The notes: generated by a model from the sequence alone, not told the origin. A stretch of 64,000 nucleotides of DNA from Virgibacillus necropolis (GCF_002224365.1 NZ_CP022437.1:3534001-3598000); one strand, 5' to 3'. Shown: positions 55,039 through 64,000, counted from the first letter of the stretch. Made by a program: numbers and translations.

Positions 55039-56337
55039 TTATTTCGGTTTAACTTGAACTTCATTCTCGTTAATCGTATGCTGCTTAGCTTCGATCATAC
55101 CTTTTTCAACATTTACAAATCGTAATAATACGATACCAATTACAAAGAATACGATCAATGAAACGATTCCAAGCCGACTGGAACCCGTCAGTTGACCAAC
55201 TAACGCGAATAGGAATGGCCCAAAAATGGCAGCGAATTTTGATGAAATTCCATAAAAACCAAAGAACTCCCCATGTTTATCATTAGGTACCATTCGACCA
55301 AAAATAGATCTGCTTAATGATTGGGCGCCACCTTGAACAACACCTACGCAAACTGCTAGTAAATAAAAATGTAGTGCCGTTGTCATAAAGTATCCTAATA
55401 TAACGATTCCGATATAAACATATAACGTTATGAATAATGCTTTTTTAGCCGTGATTTTCGTAGCAATCCAACCAAATAAAAATGTAAATGGAATCCCGAC
55501 AAACTGCGTTATTAATAAGGCAGCTATTAGCGAATTTGAATTTATGCCGATATCACGTCCATAAATAGTTGCCATTTTTATAATCGTAGAAATACCATCG
55601 TTGTACATCCAAAAGGCTAAAAGAAAAATTAATAATTGTTTATACTGTTTAATTTCTTTAAATGTTGTAGTAACCCTTGTAAATCCAATCGATAGATAGG
55701 ACTTCTCCCGTTTAATTGGCTTCTTCTTTTCTTCCTTAACATTTTTGAGGAGTGGTATCGAAAAGATAAACCACCAAATACCTACTGTCACAAAAGCTAA
55801 TTGACTTGCTATAGTTGAGTTAGGGATTCCAAACCATTGATGTTTCAATATCATTAGAAGGTTTATTGCGAGTAGTACCCCTCCGCCTATGTATCCAAAA
55901 GCAAATCCACTAGATGAGATTTTATCGATATCTTCTTCATCAGCAATTTCAGGTAAGAATGCATCATAAAATATGTTAGCACTTGAAAATCCAATTGTTC
56001 CAATTATGAGTATGAGTGATGCAAATAAATAATCTCCCTCACCAACAAATCCTAGTAACACACTTGCTATCATACCCATAAAAGCAAAAAAACGCAGAAA
56101 CTTTTTCTTAGAAGCTGAATAATCACTAATTGCTCCAAGGAATGGCGCAAGAATAGCCACAATTAATACCGCGATAGATTGTGAATATCCCCAGTAACTT
56201 GTAGCCAACGACTCATCCAAGCCTACTGCTGCAACATCATAGTAGAATACTGGCAAGACAGCTGCCATTATCGTCGTTGAAAAAGCTGAATTACCAAAGT
56301 CATATAGCATCCAACTACGAACCGTTTTCTTTTTCAT
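55039..56337 (-). CDS. MFS transporter, Atg22-like (UMF1 family, YxiO-like)
   Basis: A 432-residue membrane protein with about 12 segments. Opens with the family signature SWMLYDFGNSAFSTTIMAAVLPVFYY split over two helices. Eukaryotic Atg22 exports amino acids from vacuoles; the bacterial substrate is unknown. Confidence 0.88.
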   Translation of the reverse strand: MKKKTVRSWMLYDFGNSAFSTTIMAAVLPVFYYDVAAVGLDESLATSYWGYSQSIAVLIVAILAPFLGAISDYSASKKKFLRFFAFMGMIASVLLGFVGEGDYLFASLILIIGTIGFSSANIFYDAFLPEIADEEDIDKISSSGFAFGYIGGGVLLAINLLMILKHQWFGIPNSTIASQLAFVTVGIWWFIFSIPLLKNVKEEKKKPIKREKSYLSIGFTRVTTTFKEIKQYKQLLIFLLAFWMYNDGISTIIKMATIYGRDIGINSNSLIAALLITQFVGIPFTFLFGWIATKITAKKALFITLYVYIGIVILGYFMTTALHFYLLAVCVGVVQGGAQSLSRSIFGRMVPNDKHGEFFGFYGISSKFAAIFGPFLFALVGQLTGSSRLGIVSLIVFFVIGIVLLRFVNVEKGMIEAKQHTINENEVQVKPK

Positions 56338-56639
56338 GTTAGCCCCCCTATTTCTTGGCTCAGTATATCAACTAAAACTGCTAAATATTTTCTAAGGATG
56401 CTGCAGTCTGATTCGTATTTTCTATTGCTCTAGAATTGGCCATCCGCTCTACCTGTTGTCAATTACAGCCTCTACTTGCAGTCATTTCCTCAAATCACAT
56501 TCGCCAAATTCTCTCCAGTAGAATGACTGCTTTCTTCCATTTACTTACTCCTTTAAACTTTATAATTTCCCCTTGTCCAAAGCCAGTAAAAATGCCTTGC
56601 CCCTAAAGGCAAGGCAACTAATAGTTACTACTAGGTTGA
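56338..56639. other. 302-bp gene-free stretch
   Basis: Between the Atg22-like gene and the IDEAL protein. Contains repeated GACTGC/GCAGTC words, which may be a decayed repeat, and the terminator of the IDEAL gene. No ORF. Confidence 0.4.
56593..56616 (-). terminator. Terminator after the IDEAL-domain gene
   Basis: TGCCTTGCC pairs with GGCAAGGCA, followed by TTTTTA on the minus strand. Confidence 0.8.
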
Positions 56640-56873
56640 CTATTCCCAAATAAAATGTCTATAAGCTTCACTTAATTGTAGAAACCTTTCTTTATCCCCT
56701 CTATCTATGGAGTTATTAATGGCTTCTTCAAGCTTCTCTTTATTGAATACGAAACAAAGCTCATCAAGCAACAGCGTGGATGCAAGTTTAAATTCAAACG
56801 AAATTTCACGCTTCGCTTCTAATGGTTTCCCATCATATCGATAATAACGATAAAATATCTTTTGCTTTTTCAT
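56640..56873 (-). CDS. IDEAL-domain small protein
   Basis: A 77-residue protein with a C-terminal IDEAL domain (LLDELCFVFNKEKLEEAIN...LDRGDKERF-like helix pair). The domain occurs in YpiB- and ComK-associated Bacillaceae proteins. ATG at 56873 with GGGGGC upstream; a 20-residue extension is unsupported. Confidence 0.8.
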   Translation of the reverse strand: MKKQKIFYRYYRYDGKPLEAKREISFEFKLASTLLLDELCFVFNKEKLEEAINNSIDRGDKERFLQLSEAYRHFIWE

Positions 56874-57114
56874 GGAACTTGCCCCCTTGTTCCTTTTTTC
56901 TATTATCCTAAATGTTTGGAATAATTGCAACAAAAATAACTAATTTATCTTGATTTTTTTGCGTTTTGGCTGTATGAAACTTAATTAGCTACTTACAATA
57001 GATATAACCTTATCCTTTAATGTTTCTCTGGACTCACCATCTACTGCTTTGGTAGACTATTATGGCTATTACAATTGAATTTAATGGACTTGAAAGTAAA
57101 TGGAGGATCTTTCC

Positions 57115-57984
57115 TTGACACATTCGGAGAACTTAAAAAAAGGTGAAAAAGGGGCTTGGATTAGCATCTTTGCTTACCTGATTTTATCTATAATTAAACT
57201 TCTTGTCGCTCATTTCGGTAATTCAACGGCACTACGAGCAGACGGTTTAAACAATATAACAGATGTTATCGCATCTATAGCGGTACTAATTGGCCTTAAA
57301 ATTTCGAGGAAGCCAGCTGACAATGATCATCATTATGGTCATTATCGTGCAGAAACGGTTGCATCTTTATTTGCAGCATTCATAATGGTGTCTGTTGGCA
57401 TCCAGGTAATATACGATACAATCCGTAAATTATGGCTTGGTGAAGTTTCACAACCGGATATGTTAACAGCTTGGACTGCACTCGGCGCTGCTATTATCAT
57501 GTTCGGCGTTTACAAGTACAATGCCAATTTAGCAAAAAAAGTAGGAAGCTCAGCTTTACATGCCGTAGCACACGATAATAAGTCAGATGCATTCGTTAGT
57601 TTGGGAGCCTTTGTTGGTATAATTGGAGCTCAACTGGGCTTATATTGGTTTGATCCTATTGCAGGGTTAATTGTAGGATTTATCATTTGTAAAACAGCCT
57701 GGGATATTTTTAAAGACTCCACACATACGCTAACAGATGGTTTTGATGAAAAGTTCCTACTTAAAATAAAAAAGAGTATTACTAAAGTGGATGAAGTAAA
57801 AAAAGTAAAAGATGTTAAAGGACGGGTTCATGGTAATCAATCCTTTATTGATATTGTTATTCTTGTTGATTCTGACTTAACTGTTAAGGAAAGCCATGAT
57901 ATAACGATTCATATTGAAAAACTATTAGAAGAAAAACACAATATCCATTATGCACATATTCATATTGAACCTTTTCAAAAATAG
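57115..57984 (+). CDS. Cation diffusion facilitator, MneS/MneP-like
   Basis: A 289-residue CDF antiporter with six membrane segments and a C-terminal cytoplasmic domain ending in HIHIEPF. Membrane metal sites: ADGLNNITDV and AHDNKSDAFV; the first has Asn where zinc exporters have His, as in manganese exporters. TTG at 57115 has GGAGG 8 nt before it; the ATG at 57100 overlaps that site. Confidence 0.87.
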   Translation: MTHSENLKKGEKGAWISIFAYLILSIIKLLVAHFGNSTALRADGLNNITDVIASIAVLIGLKISRKPADNDHHYGHYRAETVASLFAAFIMVSVGIQVIYDTIRKLWLGEVSQPDMLTAWTALGAAIIMFGVYKYNANLAKKVGSSALHAVAHDNKSDAFVSLGAFVGIIGAQLGLYWFDPIAGLIVGFIICKTAWDIFKDSTHTLTDGFDEKFLLKIKKSITKVDEVKKVKDVKGRVHGNQSFIDIVILVDSDLTVKESHDITIHIEKLLEEKHNIHYAHIHIEPFQK

Positions 57985-58017
57985 AAGCTAAATGGTCATA
58001 GCCACTTAGCTTCTATT
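57980..58017. terminator. Terminator between the CDF and GNAT genes
   Basis: AATAGAAGCTAA pairs with TTAGCTTCTATT; shared by the convergent genes. Confidence 0.8.
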
Positions 58018-58548
58018 TCTCTTTATTAAACATAATAATTCATCAATGCTTTCCCACCCGTAAGCAGTCTCCTGATAGGTACCTTCCCCAATGGTCGTTT
58101 CTTCCACGCCAACTGGTTCTGCTTGATATCTCACGTAAAACTTACTTGATGGATTTTGTTTTAAAACCCAGACAAGAATAGAATTGCTTCCTTTGGCTTT
58201 CATATCCTCTGCAAATACCTGTAACAAATCGGCTCCTAGGCCTAAACGTTGATATTCATCAAGCAGGTAAATCGTATAAATTTCGCTATCATGGCTAAAA
58301 CGCTTTGTTCGTTCAGGGCCACCATTTACAAAGCCCACTATTTTTTCCTCATTGTAAATTACAAAGGTACATTGATCTTCCTTTTGTATTTTTAATATTG
58401 TTTCCCACAATGCCAACCGATTTTCATATGTTATATTTGAAATATCTTTTTCATTTAATAATTCTTTATAGGTACTCTTCCAGCTAGTAATATGTATATT
58501 AGCTATCGCTTCAGCATCATCGTACACTGCTTTTCTCGTTTGAAACAT
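58006..58548 (-). CDS. GNAT family N-acetyltransferase
   Basis: A 180-residue acetyltransferase. The acetyl-CoA loop is YQRLGLGADLL, preceded by EIYTIYLLDE; N-terminus MFQTRKAVYDDAEAIANIHITSWK is typical. Substrate unknown. Its 3' end overlaps the terminator of the convergent CDF gene. Confidence 0.87.
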   Translation of the reverse strand: MFQTRKAVYDDAEAIANIHITSWKSTYKELLNEKDISNITYENRLALWETILKIQKEDQCTFVIYNEEKIVGFVNGGPERTKRFSHDSEIYTIYLLDEYQRLGLGADLLQVFAEDMKAKGSNSILVWVLKQNPSSKFYVRYQAEPVGVEETTIGEGTYQETAYGWESIDELLCLIKRNRS

Positions 58549-58580
58549 AATTCAACCCCCAACATACTCTCTTTTTTAGC

Positions 58581-58666
58581 AGTTAAGAAAGTATAAATTC
58601 TTTCTTACTGCATAAGTGCAACTAAGGCTTTCGCCATTAAGGTTTTGGCGATAAGCAAAGTTTTCT
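58581..58666 (-). repeat. Interspersed repeat family C, copy 2
   Basis: Inverted match to 48876-48968, with AACTAAGGCTTTCGCCATT and GCGATAAGCAAAGTTTTCT blocks. Both copies lie next to the end or start of a minus-strand gene. Confidence 0.8.
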
Positions 58667-58687
58667 AATAAATTTTTAGGTAATTAA

Positions 58688-58981
58688 TTATAAACTCATT
58701 ACAAAAACGGCTGCAATTGCGCCGACAACAACCAGAATGACATTCAAGCCTATATATGCTAAAACAACAGCAACTAAGCCACCTAGAATACCTACATGAG
58801 GTTGTTCAGGTCTTATTGTCATTATTCCTGGAAAAATTAATGCGCCAAGTGCAGCATATGGAATGGCATTTAACCACCGATTAAACCAGTCTGGAAAATG
58901 GATGCGATCGACTATATATGCAGGGATAATTCTAGGGATAATCGTCACCAAGGACATCCCAATTATAATAGCAACTATCAT
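58688..58981 (-). CDS. azlD: Branched-chain amino acid exporter small subunit AzlD
   Basis: A 97-residue protein with three to four membrane segments (TIIPRIIPAYIVDRIHFPDWFNRWLN is split between the first two). It overlaps azlC by 4 nt (ATGA). Confidence 0.9.
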   Translation of the reverse strand: MIVAIIIGMSLVTIIPRIIPAYIVDRIHFPDWFNRWLNAIPYAALGALIFPGIMTIRPEQPHVGILGGLVAVVLAYIGLNVILVVVGAIAAVFVMSL

Positions 58982-59706
58982 TTTGGATCCTCCTTAAGCA
59001 AGAAAATTCCGCTAGCTGCTCCAATTACTGTTCCACCTACAATTGCCCAGCCCGCGCTTGTAAATTGGCTAAACAAGACATTAATTAGCATCGCAAAAAT
59101 AGCAACTAGTCCAACCCGTTTTTCTTTTTTCACAGAAGGAATTAACAAACCAACAAACATCGCATACAAGGCAATTCCCATACTCTGACTTAATTTTGCT
59201 GGAATAACATCACCTAGTACACCACCTAAAAAGGATCCAACTATCCAAGAAAAATATGCAGTAAGTATTAGTGCTGTGTAAAAAAATGCACCTTTATCTT
59301 TCTTAGCCTCTTCAGGATGCAAAGAGGACATTGCAAACGTCTCATCAGTCAAACCCAATGATAAAGGAACTTTCCATTTTAGTCCAATCCCCCGCAAACG
59401 ATTCATAAAGGATAAACTCATAACAAATTGACGAAAGTTTAATACAAAGGTCGCAATTATAATTTCTGCTACACCGGCACTTGCTGCAATCATATTAACT
59501 GCCATAAACTGACTTGCACCTGCAAAAACAAAAATACTCATCCCTGTTAATTCTGTTAAACTCATGCCGGCCTGTTTGGCTAGAACACCATATGTAATTG
59601 CAATTGGTAAATATCCAAGCATAATAGGAAACCCAACAGCAATACCTTTTTTTATCATTTCAACTCGAGGGGACACCTCTCTTTTGCTAATTGAATTTGT
59701 TGTCAT
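58978..59706 (-). CDS. azlC: Branched-chain amino acid exporter subunit AzlC
   Basis: A 242-residue membrane protein with the AzlC signature GFPIMLGYLPIAITYGVLA and FVFAGASQFMAV. With AzlD it exports branched-chain amino acids or analogues. No lrpC/azlB regulator adjoins. Confidence 0.92.
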   Translation of the reverse strand: MTTNSISKREVSPRVEMIKKGIAVGFPIMLGYLPIAITYGVLAKQAGMSLTELTGMSIFVFAGASQFMAVNMIAASAGVAEIIIATFVLNFRQFVMSLSFMNRLRGIGLKWKVPLSLGLTDETFAMSSLHPEEAKKDKGAFFYTALILTAYFSWIVGSFLGGVLGDVIPAKLSQSMGIALYAMFVGLLIPSVKKEKRVGLVAIFAMLINVLFSQFTSAGWAIVGGTVIGAASGIFLLKEDPK

Positions 59707-59790
59707 TTATCTATTCTCCCTCAAAATGAAAATTTAGATAAGTATACAATATTATTTCTGTTTTACAAAGGAATATTGTTTTTCCATTAA

Positions 59791-59822
59791 AAAATCAGCC
59801 CAAGTAACCTCAGGCTGATTTT
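59791..59822 (-). terminator. Terminator downstream of the BtuF-like gene
   Basis: AAAATCAGCC pairs with GGCTGATTTT. It lies beyond the repeat A insertion, which is therefore in the transcript's 3' untranslated region. Confidence 0.8.
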
Positions 59823-59831
59823 ACTAATGAT

Positions 59832-60042
59832 GCGTGTTCAAAAAGTCGGCAAATTAGAAACAAGAAGTTCGAGGCGCGAAGATTTTGAGGACCGGACTTG
59901 CCACAGGATGTGCTGACTTCTACGTTGTCCACAGGACGTGGACAACGTAGAAGTTCCTCTATGCTTTTAATACGTGAGGACCGGAAAAACTGCGCAACGA
60001 AAAAATTCGCTGTTTATCATTTGGTGACTTTTTGAACATCCT
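59832..60042 (+). repeat. MITE-like repeat family A, copy 4
   Basis: Ends TGTTCAAAAAGTC (59835) and GACTTTTTGAACA (to 60038). Flanks CTAATGAT (59824-59831) and CTAATGGA (60043-60050) match in six of eight positions, and the right one covers the stop codon of the adjacent gene. The centre is a perfect 16-bp stem CTTCTACGTTGTCCAC with AGGAC loop (59917-59953). Confidence 0.88.
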
Positions 60043-60807
60043 CTAATGGATAATTTTTTCTAGTTTCTGTAAGCCTTCTAATAGCCTCGGTGAAGGTCTA
60101 CAATACAATGATTCTTCCAAAACATGAATATTCCCTGCTTTTATTGCCCTCATTTTATTCCAATCAGGTCTTTTCATTACCAGCTCTGGCCGCATTTTTT
60201 CTTCTTTGACACCGACCCAAACCATACATATATGATCCGGGTCTCGTGCTTTCACTGCTTCCCAATCTGTTTTAACGCTTGCAATTGCTTCGTCTTCAAA
60301 AATGTTTTTCGCTCCAGCAAGTGTGCTTATTTCCGTTAGCCAGTTTACCCCACCTGGCGTAAAAACAGGCTTTGGCCACCATTCCCAGTAAAGCGTAGGA
60401 CGATCTATCCGACCTTCTGCCTTCAAACGAAACTGTTCTATTTCATCATGAAAAACTTGAGCCTTTTCAATTCCTAATTCAGGAAGGTTTAGTACTTTTC
60501 CAACTTCCCTGATATCAGATTCAATTTCATCTAAGGAGTTAGGGTTTAAAATAATATATGGCAGGCCTTTTTCCTCAAGAGCCTCAATATTTTTTTCCAT
60601 TCCTGGAACACTTAAGGAAGCCAAAACAAGGTCAGGTTCAAGAGCAGCGACCTTTTCCATATCAATGGAGAGATCTGGTCCAACACGTGGTAAATGGTTA
60701 ATCTCTTTAGGCCAATCAGAAAAGTCATCCACTCCAACTAGTAATTCAGTTTTACCTAAGTAAGCGACAATCTCCGTGTTACTTGGGCAAATAGATACAA
60801 TTCGCAA
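60043..60807 (-). CDS. BtuF-like cobalamin/siderophore-binding protein without signal peptide
   Basis: A 254-residue periplasmic-binding-protein fold (type III, BtuF/FhuD): start MRIVSICPSNTEIVAYLG, then LLVGVDDFSDWP and LVLASLSVPGMEKNI. No signal peptide or lipobox precedes it, so it appears cytosolic, and no permease or ATPase adjoins. Function uncertain: cobalamin binding is the usual annotation. GAGG precedes the ATG. Confidence 0.85.
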   Translation of the reverse strand: MRIVSICPSNTEIVAYLGKTELLVGVDDFSDWPKEINHLPRVGPDLSIDMEKVAALEPDLVLASLSVPGMEKNIEALEEKGLPYIILNPNSLDEIESDIREVGKVLNLPELGIEKAQVFHDEIEQFRLKAEGRIDRPTLYWEWWPKPVFTPGGVNWLTEISTLAGAKNIFEDEAIASVKTDWEAVKARDPDHICMVWVGVKEEKMRPELVMKRPDWNKMRAIKAGNIHVLEESLYCRPSPRLLEGLQKLEKIIH

Positions 60808-60842
60808 TGTAAAACCTCCTTATAAAAAGACTCCAAATTTGC

Positions 60843-61601
60843 TTATCTTTCTTCACCTTGGTCAGTTATAAGTAACGGGCCATCCTTTGTTATGACGATG
60901 GTATGTTCATATTGTGCAGAACGTCCCCCATCAACGGTACGTGCAGTCCAGTTGTTAGAATCCATTTTACTATTCCATGTACCTTCATTGATCATCGGCT
61001 CAATCGTAACAACCATACCCTCTTTTAAACGTGCACCCTTGTTTGGCAGTCCAAAATGAGGGATATGTGGCTCCTCATGAATGGTTGGTCCAATTCCATG
61101 TCCAGTAAAATCACGGACAACCGAAAAACCCTCCCCTTCAGCATAGGTTTGAATCGCATGTCCAATATCACCAATACGACTACCTGCTTGAGCTTTCTCA
61201 ATACCTTTATAAAGTGCCTTTTTTGTTACATCCATTAATCTTCTGCCAACCTGATCTACATTGCCAACTGTGTAAGTCCATGCAGAATCAGCCAGCCCGC
61301 CATTTAAATTAACAACCATATCAATTGTTACGATATCACCGTCAGAAAGCTTCTCGTCTCTTGGGAATCCGTGGCAGATCTCATCGTTAATGGATGCACA
61401 GATTGCATATGGGTATCCACTAAAGCCTTTTTGTTCTGGAGTTGCCCCATGACTAGCCAAAAATTTCTCTACAAAAGTATCAATTTCCAACGTTGTAATA
61501 CCAGGCCTAATCATTTTTGCAATTTCCTTATGTGTTTTGATGAGTAACTTTCCAGCTTCTTGCATCATTTCAACTTCGCGTTTACTTTTTCGTGTTATCA
61601 T
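60843..61601 (-). CDS. map: Type I methionine aminopeptidase
   Basis: Removes N-terminal methionine. The 252-residue protein has metal ligands in VTIDMVVNLNGGLADSAW (two Asp), GHGIGPTIHEEP (His), TIEPMI (Glu) and YEHTIV (Glu). It is not near rpsM/infA, so it is probably a second enzyme like B. subtilis YflG. AAGGAAG precedes the ATG. Confidence 0.93.
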   Translation of the reverse strand: MITRKSKREVEMMQEAGKLLIKTHKEIAKMIRPGITTLEIDTFVEKFLASHGATPEQKGFSGYPYAICASINDEICHGFPRDEKLSDGDIVTIDMVVNLNGGLADSAWTYTVGNVDQVGRRLMDVTKKALYKGIEKAQAGSRIGDIGHAIQTYAEGEGFSVVRDFTGHGIGPTIHEEPHIPHFGLPNKGARLKEGMVVTIEPMINEGTWNSKMDSNNWTARTVDGGRSAQYEHTIVITKDGPLLITDQGEER

Positions 61602-61738
61602 TTATTTCTTCCTTTCAACCTTAAGTATCTCTATCTCTATTTATATTTATATGAAAATAAATTGTCAATAATTTATGCAACAACTAGTTTATCATATTAT
61701 CACATAAAAATGAGTGTTTATGAAATTTATCCATTTTA

Positions 61739-61773
61739 AAAAGCATGCAGAGGACTTTCCCCTGCACGCTTTT
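61739..61773 (-). terminator. Terminator after the YjcZ-like gene
   Basis: AAAAGCATGCAG pairs with CTGCACGCTTTT (one mismatch) across 11 nt. Confidence 0.75.
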
Positions 61774-61780
61774 ACTCTAC

Positions 61781-61909
61781 TTAGTATCCGTATCCTCCGT
61801 AGCCTTTATCGCCACCTGTATACGCAGTTCCAATGATAATTAGCAAAATAAACAATACGACTAACAATGCGAAATTCATTCCGTATCCGCCTTTTTCCTC
61901 ATAACTCAT
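61781..61909 (-). CDS. YjcZ-family small sporulation protein
   Basis: A 42-residue peptide: [10 protein letters not shown], one hydrophobic helix [18 protein letters not shown], then a Gly/Tyr tail. AAGGAGGGG lies 6 nt before the ATG. The composition is typical of YjcZ/YhzE-type sporulation peptides. Confidence 0.8.
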   Translation of the reverse strand: MSYEEKGGYGMNFALLVVLFILLIIIGTAYTGGDKGYGGYGY

Positions 61910-61998
61910 TATATTCCCCTCCTTATTTAAGCATATGTTAACTTATGCAGAGGTTTCGAATTGGGAAGGGCGAATCTCACGATAATGAAATTTTAGAC

Positions 61999-62757
61999 CT
62001 AGAAATAATCGTTCGCATTATAAATTTCCCCGTTTTTAATACTTCTTTCATCAGTGAGTATATCAACTAAGATACCCGCTACAGTAACTGTATCCTTTAG
62101 GAAATTATTTTTTTTATAATCTTTAAAGGTATCTACATCGATAAATGAGTACTGCGAAGTGGAACGAATTTTTTCCTGCATTTCAGTATCCATAACGCCG
62201 GGATTGAAAGCTATTAGCTTATGACCTGTTTTTAGCTCATCTTGCTCAAGTGCTACTGTTTCTGTGTACCTATTTATACTTGCTTTTGAGCTACAGTAAG
62301 CACTCCAACCATAAACTGGCCGTTCTGCGGCTCCTGATGTTACTGTTACACCAATCATAGAAACATCCTTTTCTGTTGCCACTTTCAAAAATAAGTTCGT
62401 CAGTATCATTGGTGCCACTGTATTCACTTGCATATGATAAGCAAGATCCTTGCTCTTAATGTTCATTGATGGATTGATTGGCTCCAATACAGCAGCATTG
62501 TTAACAAGATAAATAGTCGATAAACTTTCTGTAAAAACTTCTTCGCTAATTTCTTTATAGGTATTTTCTATTTCCGTAGCATTGCTTAAATCACATGGAA
62601 AGTGAGTGAATGTTACATTATTAGATTTTGCTTGTTTGTTTAATTTTGTAGAACCTGTGCGTGAAATACCTATTACATGAACACCTGATTCTAATAAATA
62701 TTCAGCAATAGATTCTCCTAGTCCTTTTGATACTCCTGTTATGACTGCATACTTCAT
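61999..62757 (-). CDS. Short-chain dehydrogenase, YueD-like (benzil reductase type)
   Basis: A 252-residue SDR with cofactor loop TGVSKGLG (residues 8-15), NNAA, and the catalytic S in TSGAAERP with YCSSK. Closest in pattern to B. subtilis YueD, which reduces benzil to (S)-benzoin, and to sepiapterin reductase. The C-terminal NPGVMDTEMQ is conserved. Physiological substrate unknown. Confidence 0.87.
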   Translation of the reverse strand: MKYAVITGVSKGLGESIAEYLLESGVHVIGISRTGSTKLNKQAKSNNVTFTHFPCDLSNATEIENTYKEISEEVFTESLSTIYLVNNAAVLEPINPSMNIKSKDLAYHMQVNTVAPMILTNLFLKVATEKDVSMIGVTVTSGAAERPVYGWSAYCSSKASINRYTETVALEQDELKTGHKLIAFNPGVMDTEMQEKIRSTSQYSFIDVDTFKDYKKNNFLKDTVTVAGILVDILTDERSIKNGEIYNANDYF

Positions 62758-62789
62758 GTTAAATCCTCCTTCAGAAAGGCATTGGTCAA

Positions 62790-64000
62790 TTATCTTTTTA
62801 TTTCGCTCCAGTAATGGACCAATGTTTCCATCCCTTTATCAAAGCTATCTAACGGAAAGCTTTCATTTGGCGAATGCAATCGATCATCCGGTGTGCCGAA
62901 ACCTAGAAGTACGATTGGAATGTCATAAATGGCTTCAATCCATTCTACAACAGGAATTGAACCACCCATCCTCACATACACTGTTTCCTTACCAAATGCT
63001 TTTGTATAGCTTTTCGCGGCTTTTTGAATCAACGGATTATTTGGCTCAACCTTGTATGCTTTTGCAGATAACTTTTCTTTTACTACTTCAACCGTGACCC
63101 CAGATGGCGTAACCTTCTTCACATGATCCTCTAGCATTTGTTGAACTTTTTGAGGGTCTTGACCTGGTACAAGACGACAGGTGACTTTGGCAGTGGCTGA
63201 CGAGGGAATAATTGTTTTTGTTCCTTCTCCTTGATAGCCACCATACATTCCATTAATTTCGAATGTCGGGCGTGCCATTGTATGTTCTTTTGCAGTGTAT
63301 CCTTTTTCAGATGCTGTTTCTTTTATCCCGGTGGATTCTTGGTAATCTTCACCTTGCACTTGGTCAATTAATTCTCGTTCTTCGTCTGTTAAAGGCTCAA
63401 CATCATCATAAAATCCATCTACTGTGATTTCCTCATCCACATTTTTCATAGATGCCAATATATGATTTAATGCCATAATTGGATTACGTACAGCACCACC
63501 ATACATACCTGAATGCAGATCATGATCAGGTCCGGTAACATTGATTTCAATTCCGGTAAATCCTTTTAAACCGTATAAAATAGTTGGTTGATTTTTAGCA
63601 ACCATTCCCGAATCAGAGATCACTGCAAAATCTGCAGAAAATTTATCACTTTCTTCATGCAGAATGCGATATAAATTTTCACTTCCGATTTCTTCTTCCC
63701 CTTCAATGCATACCTTTACGTTAACTGGTAATTTCCCTTCCGTTTTCACATAGGCTTCAAATACCGCTAGGTGCATAAAAACTTGTCCTTTATCATCACT
63801 TGAACCACGAGCATACAAACGGCCATTACGTACCTCTGGCTTAAATGGCTCACTATCCCATAAATCAATAGGGTCAACTGGTTGTACATCATAATGACCG
63901 TAGAATAAAACAGTCGGCGCGTCTGGCCCCGCTCCATTATATTCCGCATAAACTAAGGGATGTCCACCTGTATCCATTTGTTCTACCTTTTCAAACTGAA
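62790..64000 (-). CDS. M20 family dipeptidase (5' end beyond window)
   Basis: The frame is open to the window edge. At least 403 residues are visible, with metal motifs GHYDVQPVD, RGSSDDKGQ and GEEEIGSEN, the lid domain, and final LHSPNE. It belongs to the CNDP-like dipeptidase group of about 450-460 residues. The true start is outside; the internal ATG at 63977 is not it. Confidence 0.93.
   Translation of the reverse strand, partial: QFEKVEQMDTGGHPLVYAEYNGAGPDAPTVLFYGHYDVQPVDPIDLWDSEPFKPEVRNGRLYARGSSDDKGQVFMHLAVFEAYVKTEGKLPVNVKVCIEGEEEIGSENLYRILHEESDKFSADFAVISDSGMVAKNQPTILYGLKGFTGIEINVTGPDHDLHSGMYGGAVRNPIMALNHILASMKNVDEEITVDGFYDDVEPLTDEERELIDQVQGEDYQESTGIKETASEKGYTAKEHTMARPTFEINGMYGGYQGEGTKTIIPSSATAKVTCRLVPGQDPQKVQQMLEDHVKKVTPSGVTVEVVKEKLSAKAYKVEPNNPLIQKAAKSYTKAFGKETVYVRMGGSIPVVEWIEAIYDIPIVLLGFGTPDDRLHSPNESFPLDSFDKGMETLVHYWSEIKR

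Overview
The window is chromosomal DNA from a low-GC, endospore-forming Bacillaceae. Evidence includes an alpha/beta-type SASP, a YhaL sporulation protein, a YjcZ-type peptide, ComK, and coproporphyrin-type hemEHY genes. Gene order follows the Bacillus subtilis addB / comK / lcfB-lplJ-yhfI / pbpF-hemEHY / ecsAB-hit-trpP-yhaH / yhaI-prsA-yhaLM / yhaNO-yhaPQ-yhzD-yhaR region. An extended glycine-betaine uptake locus and several families of interspersed repeats fit a moderately halophilic relative such as Virgibacillus or Oceanobacillus; the genus is an inference.

Layout. 1-5.4 kb: addB (cut by the window start), signal peptidase, a VTT-domain protein, YhjD and ComK. 5.4-9.8 kb: acyl-CoA ligase with a FadR operator, lipoate ligase, YhfI, YhfH. 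9.8-18.2 kb: oligoendopeptidase, hemE-hemH-hemY behind pbpF, and HmoB. 18.2-24.7 kb: BdbC with a thioredoxin-like partner, liaF-liaS-liaR, a tnpB-only IS200/IS605-type element abutting a truncated PAP2 phosphatase gene, and a ferritin-like protein. 24.8-30.5 kb: M20 hydrolase, ecsAB, a three-unit tandem repeat, hit, trpP behind a TRAP-like leader, yhaH. 30.5-36.7 kb: opuA operon, two further binding proteins and a GbsR-type regulator, lying where B. subtilis has scoC. 36.7-49.4 kb: yhaI, a DUF3267 protein, prsA, yhaL, yhaM, a second GbsR-like regulator, yhaN-yhaO, the yhaQ-yhaP exporter, yhzD, yhaR, yheA. 49.5-64 kb: yxkF-msmX, SASP, fumC, a phospholipase-C-like protein, an Atg22-like transporter, an IDEAL protein, a cation diffusion facilitator, GNAT, azlCD, a BtuF-like protein, methionine aminopeptidase, a YueD-like reductase and an M20 dipeptidase cut by the window end.

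Most notable: (1) four copies of a ~210-bp MITE-like repeat with 13-bp terminal inverted repeats, carrying a nested hairpin with an AGGAC loop; the same hairpin recurs in a second repeat family with both arms changed compensatorily. (2) Two OpuAC-like lipoproteins circularly permuted relative to the canonical OpuAC encoded beside them. (3) Six (T/G)AG triplets at exact 5-nt period ending 2 nt before trpP. (4) A TnpB-like protein without a zinc ribbon or the usual third RuvC aspartate. (5) LexA-like boxes before yhjD and yhaO. (6) A liaS gene whose only well-placed start is ATT.
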